Assembly (NCBI RefSeq): GCF_029784135.1
Contig: NC_073745.1
Location: forward strand, 58,912,784-58,976,783
Length of the DNA: 64,000 nt
Direction of reading: 5' to 3'
From: Toxorhynchites rutilus septentrionalis
Taxonomy: Eukaryota; Arthropoda; Insecta; Diptera; Culicidae
The notes beneath the pieces were generated by a model that saw only the letters and a list, made by a program, of their open reading frames with translations, had not been told where the DNA came from and did no database searches. The translations under genes were made by a program, and so were the position numbers. This document shows, one piece after another, positions 42,480-54,891 of this stretch (position 1 is the first letter of the stretch; each line of letters starts with the position of its first letter).

Positions 42480-43777
42480 AAGGGTGTGTCACATCAAATT
42501 GCATCACGGAAAAAACGCTGTAGAAATTCGCCCAGTAGACCGATCCTTTTGAAAATTTTAGACAGTAAAATAAAAACTATTAAACAACTTTTGGCATTTT
42601 CTGTTTATTCATACTTCGAGCCCAAGCCCGTATGTTCGCACCTTCCTCTTTACCCCGTCCATAAGGTTCTGTACAACGTCAGGTTGTAGTTTTTTTTGAA
42701 CAGAAATCCATTTTCTCTTGAAGTCCGTCTCCGATTTGACAACTTTTGGGTTCTTCCGGAGGGCCTGCTTCATAATCGCCCAATATTTCTCTATTGGGCG
42801 AAGCTCCGGCGCGTTGGGCGGGTTCATTTCCTATGGCACGAAGGTGACCCCGTTGGCTTCGTACCACTCCAATACGTCCTTTGAATAGTGGCACGAAGCG
42901 AGATCCGGCCAGAAGATGGTCGGGCCCTCGTGCTGCTTTAATGGTGGTAGTAAGCGCTTCTGTAGGCACTCCTTAAGGTAAACCTGCCCGTTTACCGTGC
43001 CGGTCATCACGAAGGGGGCGCTCCGCTTTCCGCAAGAGCAGATCGCTTGCCACATCATGTACTTTTTGGCAAACTTGGATAGTTTCTGCTTGCGAATCTC
43101 CTCCGGAACGCTGAATTTGTCCTCTGCGGAGAAGAACAACAGGCCCGGCAGCTGACGAAAGTCCGCTTTGACGTAGGTTTCGTCGTCCATTACCAGGCAA
43201 TGCGGCTTCGTCAGCATTTCGGTGTACAGCTTCCGGGCTCGCGTCTTCCCCACCATGTTTTGCCTTTCGTCGCGGTTAGGAGCCTTCTGAACCTTGTATG
43301 TACGCAGGCCCTCCCGCTGCTTGGTCCGCTGGACGAATGAACTTGACAAATTCAGCTTATTGGCGACATCCGGGACCGAACTTCTCGGATCACGTCTAAA
43401 CTGCTTAACTACGCGCTTGTGATCTTTTTCACTGACGGAGCATCCATTTTTGTCGTTCTTCACCTTCCGGTCGATGGTTAGGTTCTCGAAGTATCATTTT
43501 AGTACTCTGCTGACCGTGGATTGGACGATTCCTAGCATCTTACCGATGTCCCGATGTGACAACTCCGGATTCTCGAAATGAGTGCGCAGGATTAATTCAC
43601 GACGCTCTTTTTCGTTCGACGACATTGTTCCCAATTTACGAAAAATTGACAGTGAAGCATGGCCAACGTGATCTATACACTCTTATCTGATTATAAGCGA
43701 AAGCTGAAGATAAAATTCCTAAAAATTAAATTTCTACAGCGTTTTTTCCGTGATCCAATTTGATGTGACACACCCTT
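42480..43777 (-). mobile_element. ITmD37E transposon, complete ends
   Basis: Inverted ends AAGGGTGTGTCACATCAAAT (left), continuing TGCATCACGGAAAAAACGCTGTAGAAATT, and their near-perfect inverse at 43728..43777. Each is about 48-50 bp, with TA on both sides (42478..42479 and 43778..43779). The length of 1298 bp and the D37E spacing of its transposase fit the mosquito ITmD37E family of the IS630-Tc1-mariner superfamily. Confidence 0.92.
42609..43625 (-). pseudogene. ITmD37E transposase with two in-frame stops
   Basis: Starts ATG at 43625 and ends near 42609, 338 codons in one frame. N-terminal helix-turn-helix: LSHRDIGKMLGIVQSTVSRV, then VPDVANKLNLSSSFVQR. Catalytic triad: Asp in CLVMDDETYVKADF, Asp in WPDLASCHYSKD, and Glu in ELRPIEKYW, with 37 residues between the last two. 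Two TGA/TAG-type stops, at 43494..43496 (codon 44) and 42831..42833, break it. There is no frameshift. The enzyme would cut and paste the element at TA, but this copy cannot make it. Confidence 0.9.
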
Positions 43778-44287
43778 TAGTTCCTATTTGGACATGGCTG
43801 CTCCAGGCAATATATACCTCGATTCGGGCACGCAGATATCCGGAGCACGTCGTTTTTGTCTGTCCCAGGGTCACCGAAAGACGCAAGGGGCTGCCTGCAC
43901 TTCATGTCGGGAATATTGTGGAGATGTGTCGCGACGAGAGGATCTGGAATGCCGTGAGCAGTGCAATCACACATAGCATGTCGGAGCTGCAGCGAAGGTG
44001 GAGCGTCGACCAACGTGCTGACAACGCCTGACTATAAAAGGGGAACAACGGCGACCTGTTGCAACGGATGATACCCCACCAGAGTAGTTGTGACGGAGTG
44101 CGCGTCATGTTGGAGGACACTACCTAATCGGCGCTTCGTTGGGAAGAGAAATCCTGCGAGGACGACTGTGATGGGGCGCGGGTCAAGTTGGAGGGCGCTG
44201 GGTGAGAGCCCCACTCGACGTCTGGGTTTACCCTTCCCAGAAAAGGCTGGTAGAGCGTTCCCTACCTCTTAGAAAAAAAAAAACATT
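43778..44287 (+). pseudogene. R1-clade LINE tail, right of the insertion
   Basis: Continues the LINE broken at 42479: YPEHVVFVCPRVTERRKGLP, later VEMCRDERIWNAVSSAI, the C-terminal zinc-binding and WNAV signature of R1-type ORF2. A 3' UTR and a run of A (44273..44283) follow. The BEL element begins four bases later, using ACATT as target. Confidence 0.75.
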
Positions 44288-44668
44288 TGTTGAGACAGAT
44301 TTATCGGAGTTCTCCCAGCGAATTAAAACAGCTCTTTTCCGAGTGTTAATCAGCTTCAAGCTACAATTTACTTCATGAAATAAAGGTTCACAATAATGCA
44401 TCGAAACAACTTACAATTTAGTCTCCGATTGTAGTAACAAATTAAAGAATCCAAAAAAGTACTTATTTTAGCAAAGTTTTCTAGTCTCGTCCCCTAATCG
44501 TTCAGATTTAGAAATATATATATATTTTGTTTACAATTCTTCGTTTTACTCTTCTTTCTCATTCCTCTTCCTCGCTTATCATCACCTCTGACAGTTGTAG
44601 TTTAGGGTTTAGCCGTTAGTGGGTGATGGTGCGTAAGTATCGTTTTTGAGGGGCTGTTTCGGCGAACA
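44288..44668 (-). repeat. BEL 3' LTR
   Basis: 381 bp. Differs from the other LTR by two substitutions, a one-base A-run change and a two-base T-run change. The end of the integrase frame (stop at 44609) lies inside it. Confidence 0.95.
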
Positions 44669-45679
44669 TCCTCCCCCGCGTGTCGCCTTAACTTCCGATG
44701 TGGCGTCACTAGAGTTCCCTACGTCGATCACAGCCAGTTTTATCGCAGGTCTTTTCAAAATTCCTCCCGGCGTTAATACCTCTGCCCGACGAACCACTCC
44801 ATCCTTGCCTGGTGTAACTCGAATTACGCGTCCTCTAACCCAGCGGTTTCTCACATCTTCTTCTGCCACGAAGACTAGTTCACCTTCCTTTATTGGTCGT
44901 ACGTCCCGAAACCATTTAGTTCGCCTTGTGATCGTCGGTAAATATTCTACTATCCAGCGACGCCAAAAATTGTCCAGAGTATATTGCACCATATTCCAGC
45001 TATTCTGCAAGGCCACTCCGCAATCCGTTGGGTTCCTTCCAGGCTCGCGGACTCCGTTCGAGCTCATCAACAAGAAATGGTTCGGAGTTAGAGCTTCATG
45101 ATCGGCCGTTTCCAAGGGGATGAAAGTAAGGGGTCGCGAATTTACCATGTTCTCCGCTTCAGATATGATGGTTGCCAGTGATTCCTCATCTAACTTCCGG
45201 ATTATCGGAATTGATCCTAGTGCTGCTTTAACAACCCGAACCATTCTCTCCCAGCAACCTCCCATGTGCGGGGCAGAAGGTGGGTTGAATCGCCATTGCG
45301 TTATCGCGTTGGTGAAAGTACTGCTGAGCTCCAAGTTTATTTTTTTTATTTCGTCCGTCAGGTCTCGACTTGCTCCGACAAAATTAATTTCATTGTCGGA
45401 ATAGATTTCTAAGGGAGAACCGCGACGCGCAATGAACCTTCTTATCGCCTTCTTACAGGAGTCCGTAGATAGACTTGCGTCAACCTCAAGATGCACTGCC
45501 CGAACAGTGAGGCATGTAAACAGGCAAATCCAACGCTTCGCCACACTCCTTCCTATTTTAATGAAGTATGGACCAAAGATGTCCACGCCCACGTATGTGA
45601 AAGGGCGCACGAATGGTTTCAATCGTACTGCAGGTAGCGGTCCCATTTTTGGGGCGTAAGGGGTTACCTTGTACACTCG
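44609..45679 (-). pseudogene. BEL integrase catalytic and C-terminal part
   Basis: Same frame as the preceding RT after one stop. Catalytic residues in YVGVDIFGPYFIK (Asp), EIYSDNEINFVGAS (Asp) and PHMGGCWERMVRVVKAALG (Glu). The Gly usually found after SDN is Glu here, as seen. A C-terminal DUF5641-like part (FWRRWIVEYLPTI, GELVFVAEEDVRNRW, GRVIRV) is typical of Pao integrases. The stop at 44609 is inside the LTR. Confidence 0.93.
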
Positions 45680-45682
45680 ACA

Positions 45683-48493
45683 TCACATACAGCGCTTCCT
45701 GGTTAGGCGAATTTCCACTCGTAATCGTGGAACGTGAAATTTCTGCCTTACTTCATTGACTACGGTTTCATCGTTGGCATGGCCGTATCTTCGATGGTAA
45801 TAATCCAACATCAAGTTCGTTACGTGATGGTTCCTCGGTAAAATTATTGGAAACTTCGTATCATAGCACAATATATCCGCTGCGACCGCACGACTTCCCA
45901 CTCGTAGCACTCCGTTGTTGTCGACGAATGGTGTAAGTTTCACGATAGTACTGTTTGATCTTCTCCATTGATATTCAAACAGACGATGATCATCTCGTTT
46001 CGACTTCAGGATAGCTACTTCCTCTGAAAAAGCATGAGATTGTGCAGTTCGCCACAAAATATTTTCCGCCATTTGCACTTCTTCACTAGTAATCCCAGTC
46101 GAGTCCATTGATTTCAATTTAGGAGAGCGTAATTTGTTGATAAAATGGCAAACGTATACCATACAACGTAGTAGCCTCTCGAATTTTGAGAATCTTTCAG
46201 TGTTTACTACTGGTTGTACCATATAGTGATTGCAAACAACCCCTGCTCGGAGTTCCATATCGCTTTCATTTGCACACTCTTCATCACCAGAATCTGCCGT
46301 CCATTGTACGTCTTGTTCATACAGAAATGCTGGTCCCTGGAACCATCGACCTTGTACATTGCAAGTAGGGCCTTTTCCCCACTTGGTTGCTTCGTCTGCA
46401 ACGTTGTTCTTGGTGGAAATCCATCTCCACTCTTGAATATTAGATAAACTGAGTATTTCGTCGACTCTGAAGGCCACGAATTGACGATACCTGCGTACGT
46501 CAGACTTTATCCATGAACAGACGGTTGAAGAATCAGTCCAAAAATAAGTTTTATTAATTTTCAGGGTATGATTTTGTTCTATGAACTTCCGCAAGCGGGC
46601 TCCCAGCAACTCTGCCATCAATTCCAATCGTGGTATTGAAAGCCCTCGAAGGGGTGCAACTTTTGTTTTCGATGATACAAGTGCGACCCTGATCTGCCCT
46701 TTGTCGAGTATGCGGAAATATGCTACAGCCGCATAAGCTTGCTCGCTGGCATCTACAAATACATGCAGCTCCAAAGACTTGTAACTGTCGATGTCGTATC
46801 CTGGAAAATAGCAACGGGGTATGCACAATCCGTCCATTTTCTTGAGCACTGAAAGCCAGTCCCACCAACGCATTGCAATCTCCTCTGGTATCTTTTCATC
46901 CCACGCGGTTTCTGCCCTCCAAACATCCTGGATAAATATCTTCCCGTGGACCACAAACGAAGCTACAAGACCCAGTGGATCGTATATGCTCATTACTACT
47001 TTCAGCATTTCTCTTTTTGTAGGAATCCGGTTAGCTTCCACCAGACCTTTAATAGCGTCGCAAAACTGCATGGAGAATGTGAAGACATCTTCTTTTTGCA
47101 ACCACGCTATTCCCAAAACTCGATTGAGTCCCGTCTCCTTTTCCGGTAACAGAGATTTCGATGGTTTTAAGTTCGTCTCTCCTAGTCTTTCGAGTACGCT
47201 TCGGTTGCTCGACATCCAATTTCTAATATGAAACCCTGCTCGCTTATGCACTTCGATTACTTCCATCGCCACTGCCACCGCCTCTTCCGCTGTATCGAAA
47301 CTGCCCACGTAGTCATCCACATAATGTCGTTTCATGACAGCCGCGGCTCCTCTCGGTAGTTCCAACTCTTGCTCCGAGGCATTCAGGTTTTTGATATACT
47401 GAGAGTGCGCTGGAGAGCAGGCCGCTCCGAATATTGCCACGTCAGATACCATGATGTTCATCGGCAAATCCGGTGAATCTCGATACGGAAACAGCAACGC
47501 ACTACGGTCTTCCTCGCGAATCAATATCTGCAAAAACATCTCCTTCACGTCTGCTGATACAGCCACTTCCCGCTCTCGGTACGGAAACAATACTGAGAGT
47601 AGCGGTGTCATGAGGTCCGGTCCTTTCAGAAGCACTGAGTTTAAGGATACGCCTTCAACTTTTGACGCCGCATCCCAAATAACTCTAACCTTTCCTGGTT
47701 TCTTCTCATTCATTACGACTCCGATAGGAAGGAACCAGGTGCGTCGTAGATCGAAACTATCCAATTCTTTCGCAGTTGCCTCGTGAATGTAGCCTTTCGC
47801 TATAAAATCCGCTATCTGATGACGAACGCTGTCATATAACTCCGGGCTTCGAACTAAACGCTTTTCCAGGCACTTGAAACGATGTTCCGCCATTGGTCTG
47901 CTGTCCGGAAACTCAATGTAGTCGTGCTTCCAAAGTAATCCTGTCTCAAACTTACTACAGCTGGTTCGACGAGTGGTTTCTTCGAGAATCTTGTACGCTC
48001 GTTGCTCATCAACTCCTTTAACCGCTGGAACCACTGCTACACCTAGGCTTTCAACATCGAAAAAGTGGCGAACGTACTCGTGAAGGTCTACATCCGATTG
48101 CGCTTCAGACATATGTAGCTGTCGACGAGGAATGCCTACTTCTGATTTCCGTAGATTTCCACATACTGTCCAACCGATCCTAGTCTTAGTTGCGATCGGC
48201 TCATTCGACCTTCCTTCTCGAAGCTTCAAGGTAGCTAGTAGGTGGGAATTACTAAGTCCTATCAATATTCCTGGTACAGCGGATTTGTAGGTTTTCACCG
48301 GAAGTTTACTAAGGTGGACGAATCTTGTTGCGAGTTCTTCGAAATCCAACGTTTGTTGAGGGAGTCCCAAGCTGTTCACCGTGTACGCCTGTGATACCTT
48401 GAACCGTTTTTTCCCCCAGCTCCCGAAATTTCTAAGTTTACTACCTCCGACCCTGCTATATTCTTGGTACCACCTCCAGTCCATTGCAGACAC
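45683..48493 (-). pseudogene. BEL reverse transcriptase, RNase H and integrase zinc finger
   Basis: An open frame of 936 codons. RT motifs: WFLPIGVVMNEKKPGKVRVI, ADVKEMFLQILI and YVDDY at about 47308..47325. RNase H motifs: LHVFVDASEQAYAAVAY, SIPRLELMAELLGARL and YFWTDSSTVCSWI. Then the integrase N-terminal His residues (HRRYGHAND). The frame ends at TGA 45680..45682, between the two Cys of the HHCC finger (RKRCM, stop, CRVYK), and the same frame continues as integrase. Confidence 0.93.
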
Positions 48494-49791
48494 AACGATT
48501 CTATCCTACCTTGAACCCCTATCTTCTCCGCGATTGTTCTTTCGACGAGTATCACCGAGGATCCATCATCCAGGAATGCAAACGTGTCAACTCGTCCTTT
48601 GTGACCAAACAAAGTGACCGGGAGTATTCGGAACAGCGTCGATGATGTAAGTTGATGATGTATCGTAACTACCGCACTCGTAGATTCTTTGTTCGATTTC
48701 GACTCGACCTGTGGCTCAAAGTGCAGAAGACGATGATGCCGTTTCGGGCATTCATTAATACCACATACCTCGCCCTTACACGGCCAACGTGCGTGCGAAG
48801 TGAGACATCGTGCACAAAGCTTATGTGCTTTGACCGATTTCCAGCGAGCGTCCAAATCTAATACTTTGAAGGCTGCACAACTTCCAATTTGGTGACCGGC
48901 TACATTGCACATTGGACAGAATTTGCTGCTCGAATTTGTTTGCTTCGATTGCTGTGGTTCTTCCGATGATTTCTCCAGGTTTCTCGTTCTAGTTGGCTCT
49001 TCATGGTACTTTGACTGTTTCGTTTCAGATATCATGTGTGTGTTAACGTATGATTTTTGCTTAGATTTACTTCCGTCTTCTTTTACAGCTTTTGATGAAA
49101 TGCTGACAAGCTGGGTCACGCCACTTGCGGCTGACGATATTTTTGCCATGTAACCGCTGAACACATTTAGGTCCACTACTGGAACTTGTTCCTGATAAAG
49201 CGCCCAACTGAATTTTGCCGTTGCTGGTAACTTGTCGACAAGTTCCTGAAGCAGAATGGGATTGGACAAGTGCCTTTCCAACCCGACTGCTTTCAAATGA
49301 CCACAAAGATTTTGCACAACCAGTCCGAAACTCACCAAGGTTTCCAATCGATCTCCTCTAGGAGCGGGTGTTGATCGTACCTTAGCGATCATATTATTCA
49401 CGATCTGTTCCGGACGGCCATACAACTGTTGGAGCGTGGAAATAATCTCAGGTACCGTTGACGGGTGCAACAGGAAGCTGCTGACTGCATCTTTAGCAGC
49501 CCCTTTAAGACTGCGTTGCAACCGTAGAAGGTTTTCAGCGTGGGAGTAGCCACATATATCCGTCGAGTGCTGGTAGCTACTAATAAAAAGCGGCCAATCT
49601 ACCGGATCTCCAGAAAAGACTGGCAGTTCCTTGGTGACCACTTGTCTGGCTGCTAATTGCTGAGAAGATGGCCCTGTATACCCAACTGTTGGATTCGGAA
49701 CACCACCTTGGTTTGGGAACAACTCAGGATGAATTTGCGGAACCCCCGTATCCCCTATAATCTTCTGTGGCTTATTCGAAAAAAAAGTCAT
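48376..49791 (-). pseudogene. BEL gag C-terminal part, zinc knuckles and aspartic protease
   Basis: The next frame after the T-run shift. Gag core (DUF1759-like: LPVFSGDPVDWPLFISSYQH, then AENLLRLQRSLKGAAKDAV), CCHC-type knuckle CPMCNVAGHQIGSC, further Cys/His pairs (CARCLTSH, CKGEVCGINEC), then the protease with FAFLDDGSSVILV, the Pao-type active site. It goes out of frame near 48410 in a T/C-rich run. The protease would cut the polyprotein. Confidence 0.9.
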
Positions 49792-51487
49792 TCACATAGG
49801 ACAGAGGGGGTGGTGGAAGAGGAGGACTTCGATACTGACTGTTCCCTATCATATCACAAACCCTAGTCTTTTTATCAACATTTTGTGTAACTAACGGTGG
49901 GCTAGTGTAACCAATAACCGAAGACTGTTTATCGTTAAACTCATGACATACGTTCTGCATCTGGTGGAACTCGTCTCGTAAAGCCCAGTAGTCCTCCTCC
50001 GCCTTAGTTCGCAGTCGCATCTCATCCTGATTCTGTTGACTAGCAGCCGCTAATTTGGACTGCAAATGTTGTTCATTCGCCCGCAGCCGTTGAATCTCTC
50101 TCGCTAGGTCACTGTTCTGTTTCTGCAATGTAGCATAATCCTTCTTGAGTTGCTCGAGTTGTTGTCGCAGAAAACATTCCGCATCTTGAAGTTTCTTCAT
50201 CTCCTCTGCGTGTCTGATTTCAGTGTACTTTATGGTATCTTGCACTGCCGTTAACTGAAGTCCACGACTGTTCAGCTGATTTCGAAGAGTTGTTTCTGAT
50301 TCTTTTCTCCGCTTCAGTTCATCGACTTGCTGAGCTTCCAATATTTTTATTTTCTCGATCAATTCCAATTCACGCTCCCGTCTTGTAGCAATGTCCAACT
50401 CATGCTTCAGCTTTAACTCCTGGACACATTCCGCGATTCGCTGCAACTCAGTGGCATGTTGCTTACGAATCCCAGCGATTTCGGAACACAATTTTTCTTG
50501 CGTAACGATCCGACTCGCTTTAGGAACTGTCCCGGTTCGAGAGACAACGTCCTCTACCTCGAGAAGATCTTCAAAGGGCTTCAGATCGACAAATGGCATG
50601 TCAAATTGATTCTTATGCTGGCTAATCTGAGCGATGGCCAATCCGCTAGCGTTCTCGGGCGAATGCGCTAATTCTTCACCTACCGTGCGGCTTTCCAACG
50701 TACCAAGGGTTGATTCTACCTCTAACCGCTTATCATCTTTTGGGGTCGAAGAGCAGTGTACAGCTTTGGGAATGCCAAATGCATTTTGAGGTACGCTAGT
50801 ATCCACAGACGTTGATGTAGGTGTCTGTCCATCGACGACCTTACCGGAACTCTCGGTTATCTTTGTCTGCTTCACCCATTCTTCCGTCCTCCTCGCACTT
50901 CCCTGGCTACTCCGTAAACTACGTATGCTTCTTGCCTCTTCATCGTCTCGTCGGCGCAGCAACTCATGCTTTCGCTCGATGAATTGCTTGCCTCGTTCAA
51001 GCTTTTCCTGAAGCTCCTTTTCATTTAACGCCTTTTCCTTCGCAATTCGTTCCATACTTAGTTCATCCACAAGTCGGCGTTCTTCCTCCAGACGGTCCAA
51101 ATCACGGTTGATTCTGGCTCTGCGAATGCTAGATGTACTTGATATCCCACTAACGATGCTCGGTGCTGGATCAGGAATTCGAGGAACGCATGCCGTACAT
51201 GAGAAACTTGTTGAACGTACCGTAGCAATGTTGACGTTGGCACACGAGAAATGGTACCACCGATTGCAGTTCTGGCATTCAACCATGAACCGTTCCGCAT
51301 CATTCGAACGATCGCAACCATTGCAATCATGATTTTCTACGCCAATGTGGTCTTAAATCGAAGCCTCGAATGAATCTCTCGAGCGGATCGATATCGGATC
51401 ATCTTCATAATTCTGGAGGGGAGCATTCGCCTGCTCCATAGCTCTCGTTCGCGAACGCGTTTGCCGGACATTCGACTGGAATTCCAT
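49772..51487 (-). pseudogene. BEL gag, N-terminal part with PHD-type zinc finger
   Basis: ATG at 51487, in-frame TAA at 51353..51355 (codon 45), then open to 49772. Cys and His spacing C-x2-C, C-x2-C, H-x2-C, C-x2-C (CNGC, CQNC, HFSC, CTAC) in codons about 50-95 makes a PHD-type Cys4-His-Cys3 finger. Then about 350 residues of charged coiled coil, with long Glu/Arg/Gln heptads (KDYATLQKQNSDLAREIQRL). It ends early where a run of eight T puts it out of frame near 49780. The role is presumably particle formation; a chromatin-reading finger at the front of gag is notable. Confidence 0.85.
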
Positions 51488-51515
51488 GACTATTCGGATA
51501 AATTCTTGAAGAATT

Positions 51516-51895
51516 TGTTAAGACAGATTTATCGGAGTTCTCCCAGCGAATTAAAAACAGCTCTTTTCCGAGTGTTAATCAGCTTCAAGCTACAATTTAC
51601 TTCATGAAATAAAGGTTCACAATAATGCATCGAAACAACTTACAATTTAGTCTCCGATTGTAGTAACAAATTAAAGAATCCAAAAAAGTACTTATTTTAG
51701 CAAAGTTTTCTAGTCTCGTCCCCTAATCGTTCAGATTTAGAAATATATATATATTGTTTACAATTCTTCGTTTTACTCTTCTTTCTCATTCCTCTTCCTC
51801 GCTTATCATCACCTCTGACAGTTGTAGTTTATGGTTTAGCCGTTAGTGGGTGATGGTGCGTAAGTATCGTTTTTGAGGGGCTGTTTCGGCGAACA
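51516..51895 (-). repeat. BEL 5' LTR
   Basis: 380 bp, starts TGTTCGCCGAAACAGCC on the minus strand and ends CTTAACA. Should hold the promoter and poly(A) signal of the element. Gag begins at 51487, only 29 bases after it. Confidence 0.95.
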
Positions 51896-54890
51896 ACATT
51901 GATGCACTGAGATTAGTTAATCCACAAAAAAATTATAAACATCGTAATAAAAAATAAATAATAAACATTGTAGAAAAAAAAGAGTTCTCGATAAGTTAGT
52001 GAGCATACTGTGTTCGGCTATATTTGACTACGTATGTGGGACCAACATTCATGCATTAATTTCAAGTGTTAACACACGATCTTAATACACAGCAGCTGAC
52101 TCCGTCATTGCATATAAATGCCGTCAACGAGCCGTTGCTGATAAGCAGCCAAGACACCAGTCAGTCTGTCTATGGGGCCAACGATGAGTCGCCCATGTTG
52201 AAGCTGTTGAAGCGTGCAACGAAAAGAAAAACAATTGACTGATAAGAGAACGTGTTTTCGCTTTATAAATAGTGACACCGATTCCAGCTACTCTCCTACG
52301 CGTCCTCCCTCCCAACGTCTCTTAAGGAAATATAATAGCAAAATTGAAAATATAGATTATCAGTTGAGTAGCGTTTGATCTTACCTTGCATTGCACTAGT
52401 TCTGCGATGCATACGGATTAATCACTTTCAGAAAAATAGCAAAAGTTCATGAGACGAATACAAATTGTTACGTTCTAAAATTGATAGAAATTAATTGTCG
52501 ATTTTACACTCGTCGTATTTGGTTGAGCAACAAACACTAACGATGTTAATACACAATGTAGAAACAAAAAAACTATCACTCTCGATTCAGTTTACCGCGG
52601 ACACCGCGTTGTGATGAAGGTGGTGCAAATAATCCCCTCCTCTCACCCGTACAAAAGCTGGCATGAAACTGGACGCATTTTCCTGAGCTACGTGCGCTTC
52701 TCTCGGGCGTGGACCATATCCCCGCGATTGGTGGTCATTTTTCGCACACCAATGTATGATCTTCGTATCCCGTATATCTACGAGTGGAAGGGGAAGGAGA
52801 AAACCGATGTCCGACGACTAGCGGGTTCAGCTCAAGACGGCGGGTAGAGATCGAACCGATGGTTGGCGACGGTGATAAGAACTGCAAACCGTGTGTGAAG
52901 GTGACGCAATTAGTTTAATTCAAGTTTTGGTGTGTCATTCGGAAAAAAATTACAATTTAAAGATCGATTTTTGCGACTGTGTCAAAAAGCAGCACCTGAT
53001 GATTCTTACAAAAATTTCGAGTGTCTTATATGGTACGATAAAATTATCTCACATATAAATTATCCTGCGTTATAGTTTAGTTTCCCAGAATATAATCGAA
53101 TATTTATTATGACGAAGTAATAACGAAAATTGAATTGTTTTGTGTTTCATTTCCTATAAGATATCATCATGGCATATTATTTGGTTTTATTTATTTTTTT
53201 AGTTGTATATATATACATTTTAACTGAAGTGTGTAGTATGATTTCAAACCCCATTTCAAATCCCATTCCAAAATCCATCTTAAAACCCCCAATATACAAA
53301 TTATCCTTCTTCTCATAAGCAGTTGATTGTTTCAAAATAAATGACTCATGCGTGGTCACTTCAATTTACGATTCCCACGAAACATTCCTCAAGCGCAACT
53401 GCATTATTTCGTTAATTGTTTTTCTCCCACATTCGCCCATGTAAACAATAAAAAGGCTAAAGGCAATAAACCTGAAACCAAAACAAACCCAGTTCTATTC
53501 TGATTAAATACGCGACCGTACACGAAGTCGTCGTGACACTTTACGATTTCCCATGAAATCGATATGTGCGCTTATGAGCGCAGTAAGCAATTTTATTTCT
53601 TGACACCATTCACATCGAACACCACATTCGATTGATTGGCTTTTTGAAATCGACTTGGCTCCTCCCAGTGAAACTCTCCACAAACTGTTGGATAAGTTAG
53701 CTTAAGATTTTTGTAACTAGCATCAAGTGAGTTCTTGTATTACACTCGACGCGGACGGCCGCGTGGAGCTACATTAAATCAATAAAGGTTGTAAACACAT
53801 AAGTTTGAGTTTCAGATCCAAATTGAGAATATATATCAAGTGACCAGATGTTCAGAGGTCTAACGCGGGACACAAAAAAAACGCTATGCATATACGTTAT
53901 CTGAACATAAGCCATAGTTTAGCGATTCTCATTTATTCGTGAAATTCTTAACATGTGTACTTGCAATAGAGTCATTGAAAATGCCAATCAATTTTTCAAC
54001 AATTTTAGTGTTAACGCAAGCCTTTAAGAAATAGACCATTTTGCGATGGAAAAAAACTAAAAAAGTGAAGGGTCTGAGCCTAGGGGAACGGACGGAAGTT
54101 TAACGTAGGACTGTGATTGTTCAGAACACTTGGTTATTTTAAATGTAATTTTTTTCATTGTTCAGAAATTTGTTAGTTTTTGAAACTCTAAATAGTAGCC
54201 CTGAAAAAGACCGTATGTTGTATGTACTCATAACCTTTAAACGGTTTGCAACGAACAAAGAAAGACGATAAGCTTCTGGCAGGAAGTTCAACTGTCTAAC
54301 TGAAAATGATTAATGAATATCAGTGGGACACATAACAGGGTGGAATGGTAGATGAAGTATACGTGAACCGGTAATAAAAAAAATATATCATCATTGATTA
54401 CATTGAATATGAAATTTATGGGGAAAAAACGAAAAAAAAAGTTGAAAATACTCACGATTTCGTGATATTTTCAGGTAAAATACACATGAAATCATGAAGT
54501 TGCTTTATTTTTGATGGATAGCTATGGTATTGTGATTTCTTTCCATTTTCTTATTCTTATTATTGGGCATCGGGAGCAGTAGCTTTCTTGGTGAAATAAT
54601 GTTCGTTTGCAGACTATCACAATCTAGTCGTATTGGTTCTACTGCTCAATCTATCATAGAAGGAATTGAGTCATTGAGAATTGAATATGAGTCATGAAGA
54701 ATATTAATATTCCATTTCGTTTCATTCTTGTGGTGCGATGTAATGCCGATTTCAATGAGTCTTCGCATGATAATCGCTGCCTCCCCCTAATTAATGAACG
54801 ATCTCTGTATGGGTGACACTTTCCTCGTTGCTTTGATGAAATCTTGCATGAAGTTTGAGTGATGCATAAAATCTTGCATCTGATTACTAT
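51896..54890. other. Non-coding; possible regulatory patch at 52100..52290
   Basis: No gene recognised. At 52113..52118 is TATAAA, at 52261..52268 TTTATAAA, and WGATAAG-type GATA sites stand at about 52137 and 52239. A TCAGT initiator-like motif is at 52161. The frame at 52611..52847 has no domain. An AATAAAGG is near 53780. Confidence 0.3.
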
Positions 54891-54891
54891 A

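Larger units (their letters stand above)
44288..51895 (-). mobile_element. Full-length BEL/Pao LTR retrotransposon
   Basis: 7608 bp between TGTT...AACA ends, with target duplication ACATT at 44283..44287 and 51896..51900. Reading on the minus strand: 5' LTR, gag with PHD-type finger, CCHC region and protease, RT, RNase H, integrase, polypurine tract GGGGGAGGA at 44669..44677, 3' LTR. The 5-bp duplication and the gene order PR-RT-RH-INT are those of BEL/Pao. No envelope gene. Four coding lesions prevent independent activity. The LTRs differ at only four places, so the insertion is recent. Confidence 0.95.

Noticed and set aside
52611..52847. 78-codon frame as a gene
   Set aside because: No domain, no splice context and no poly(A) signal close by.
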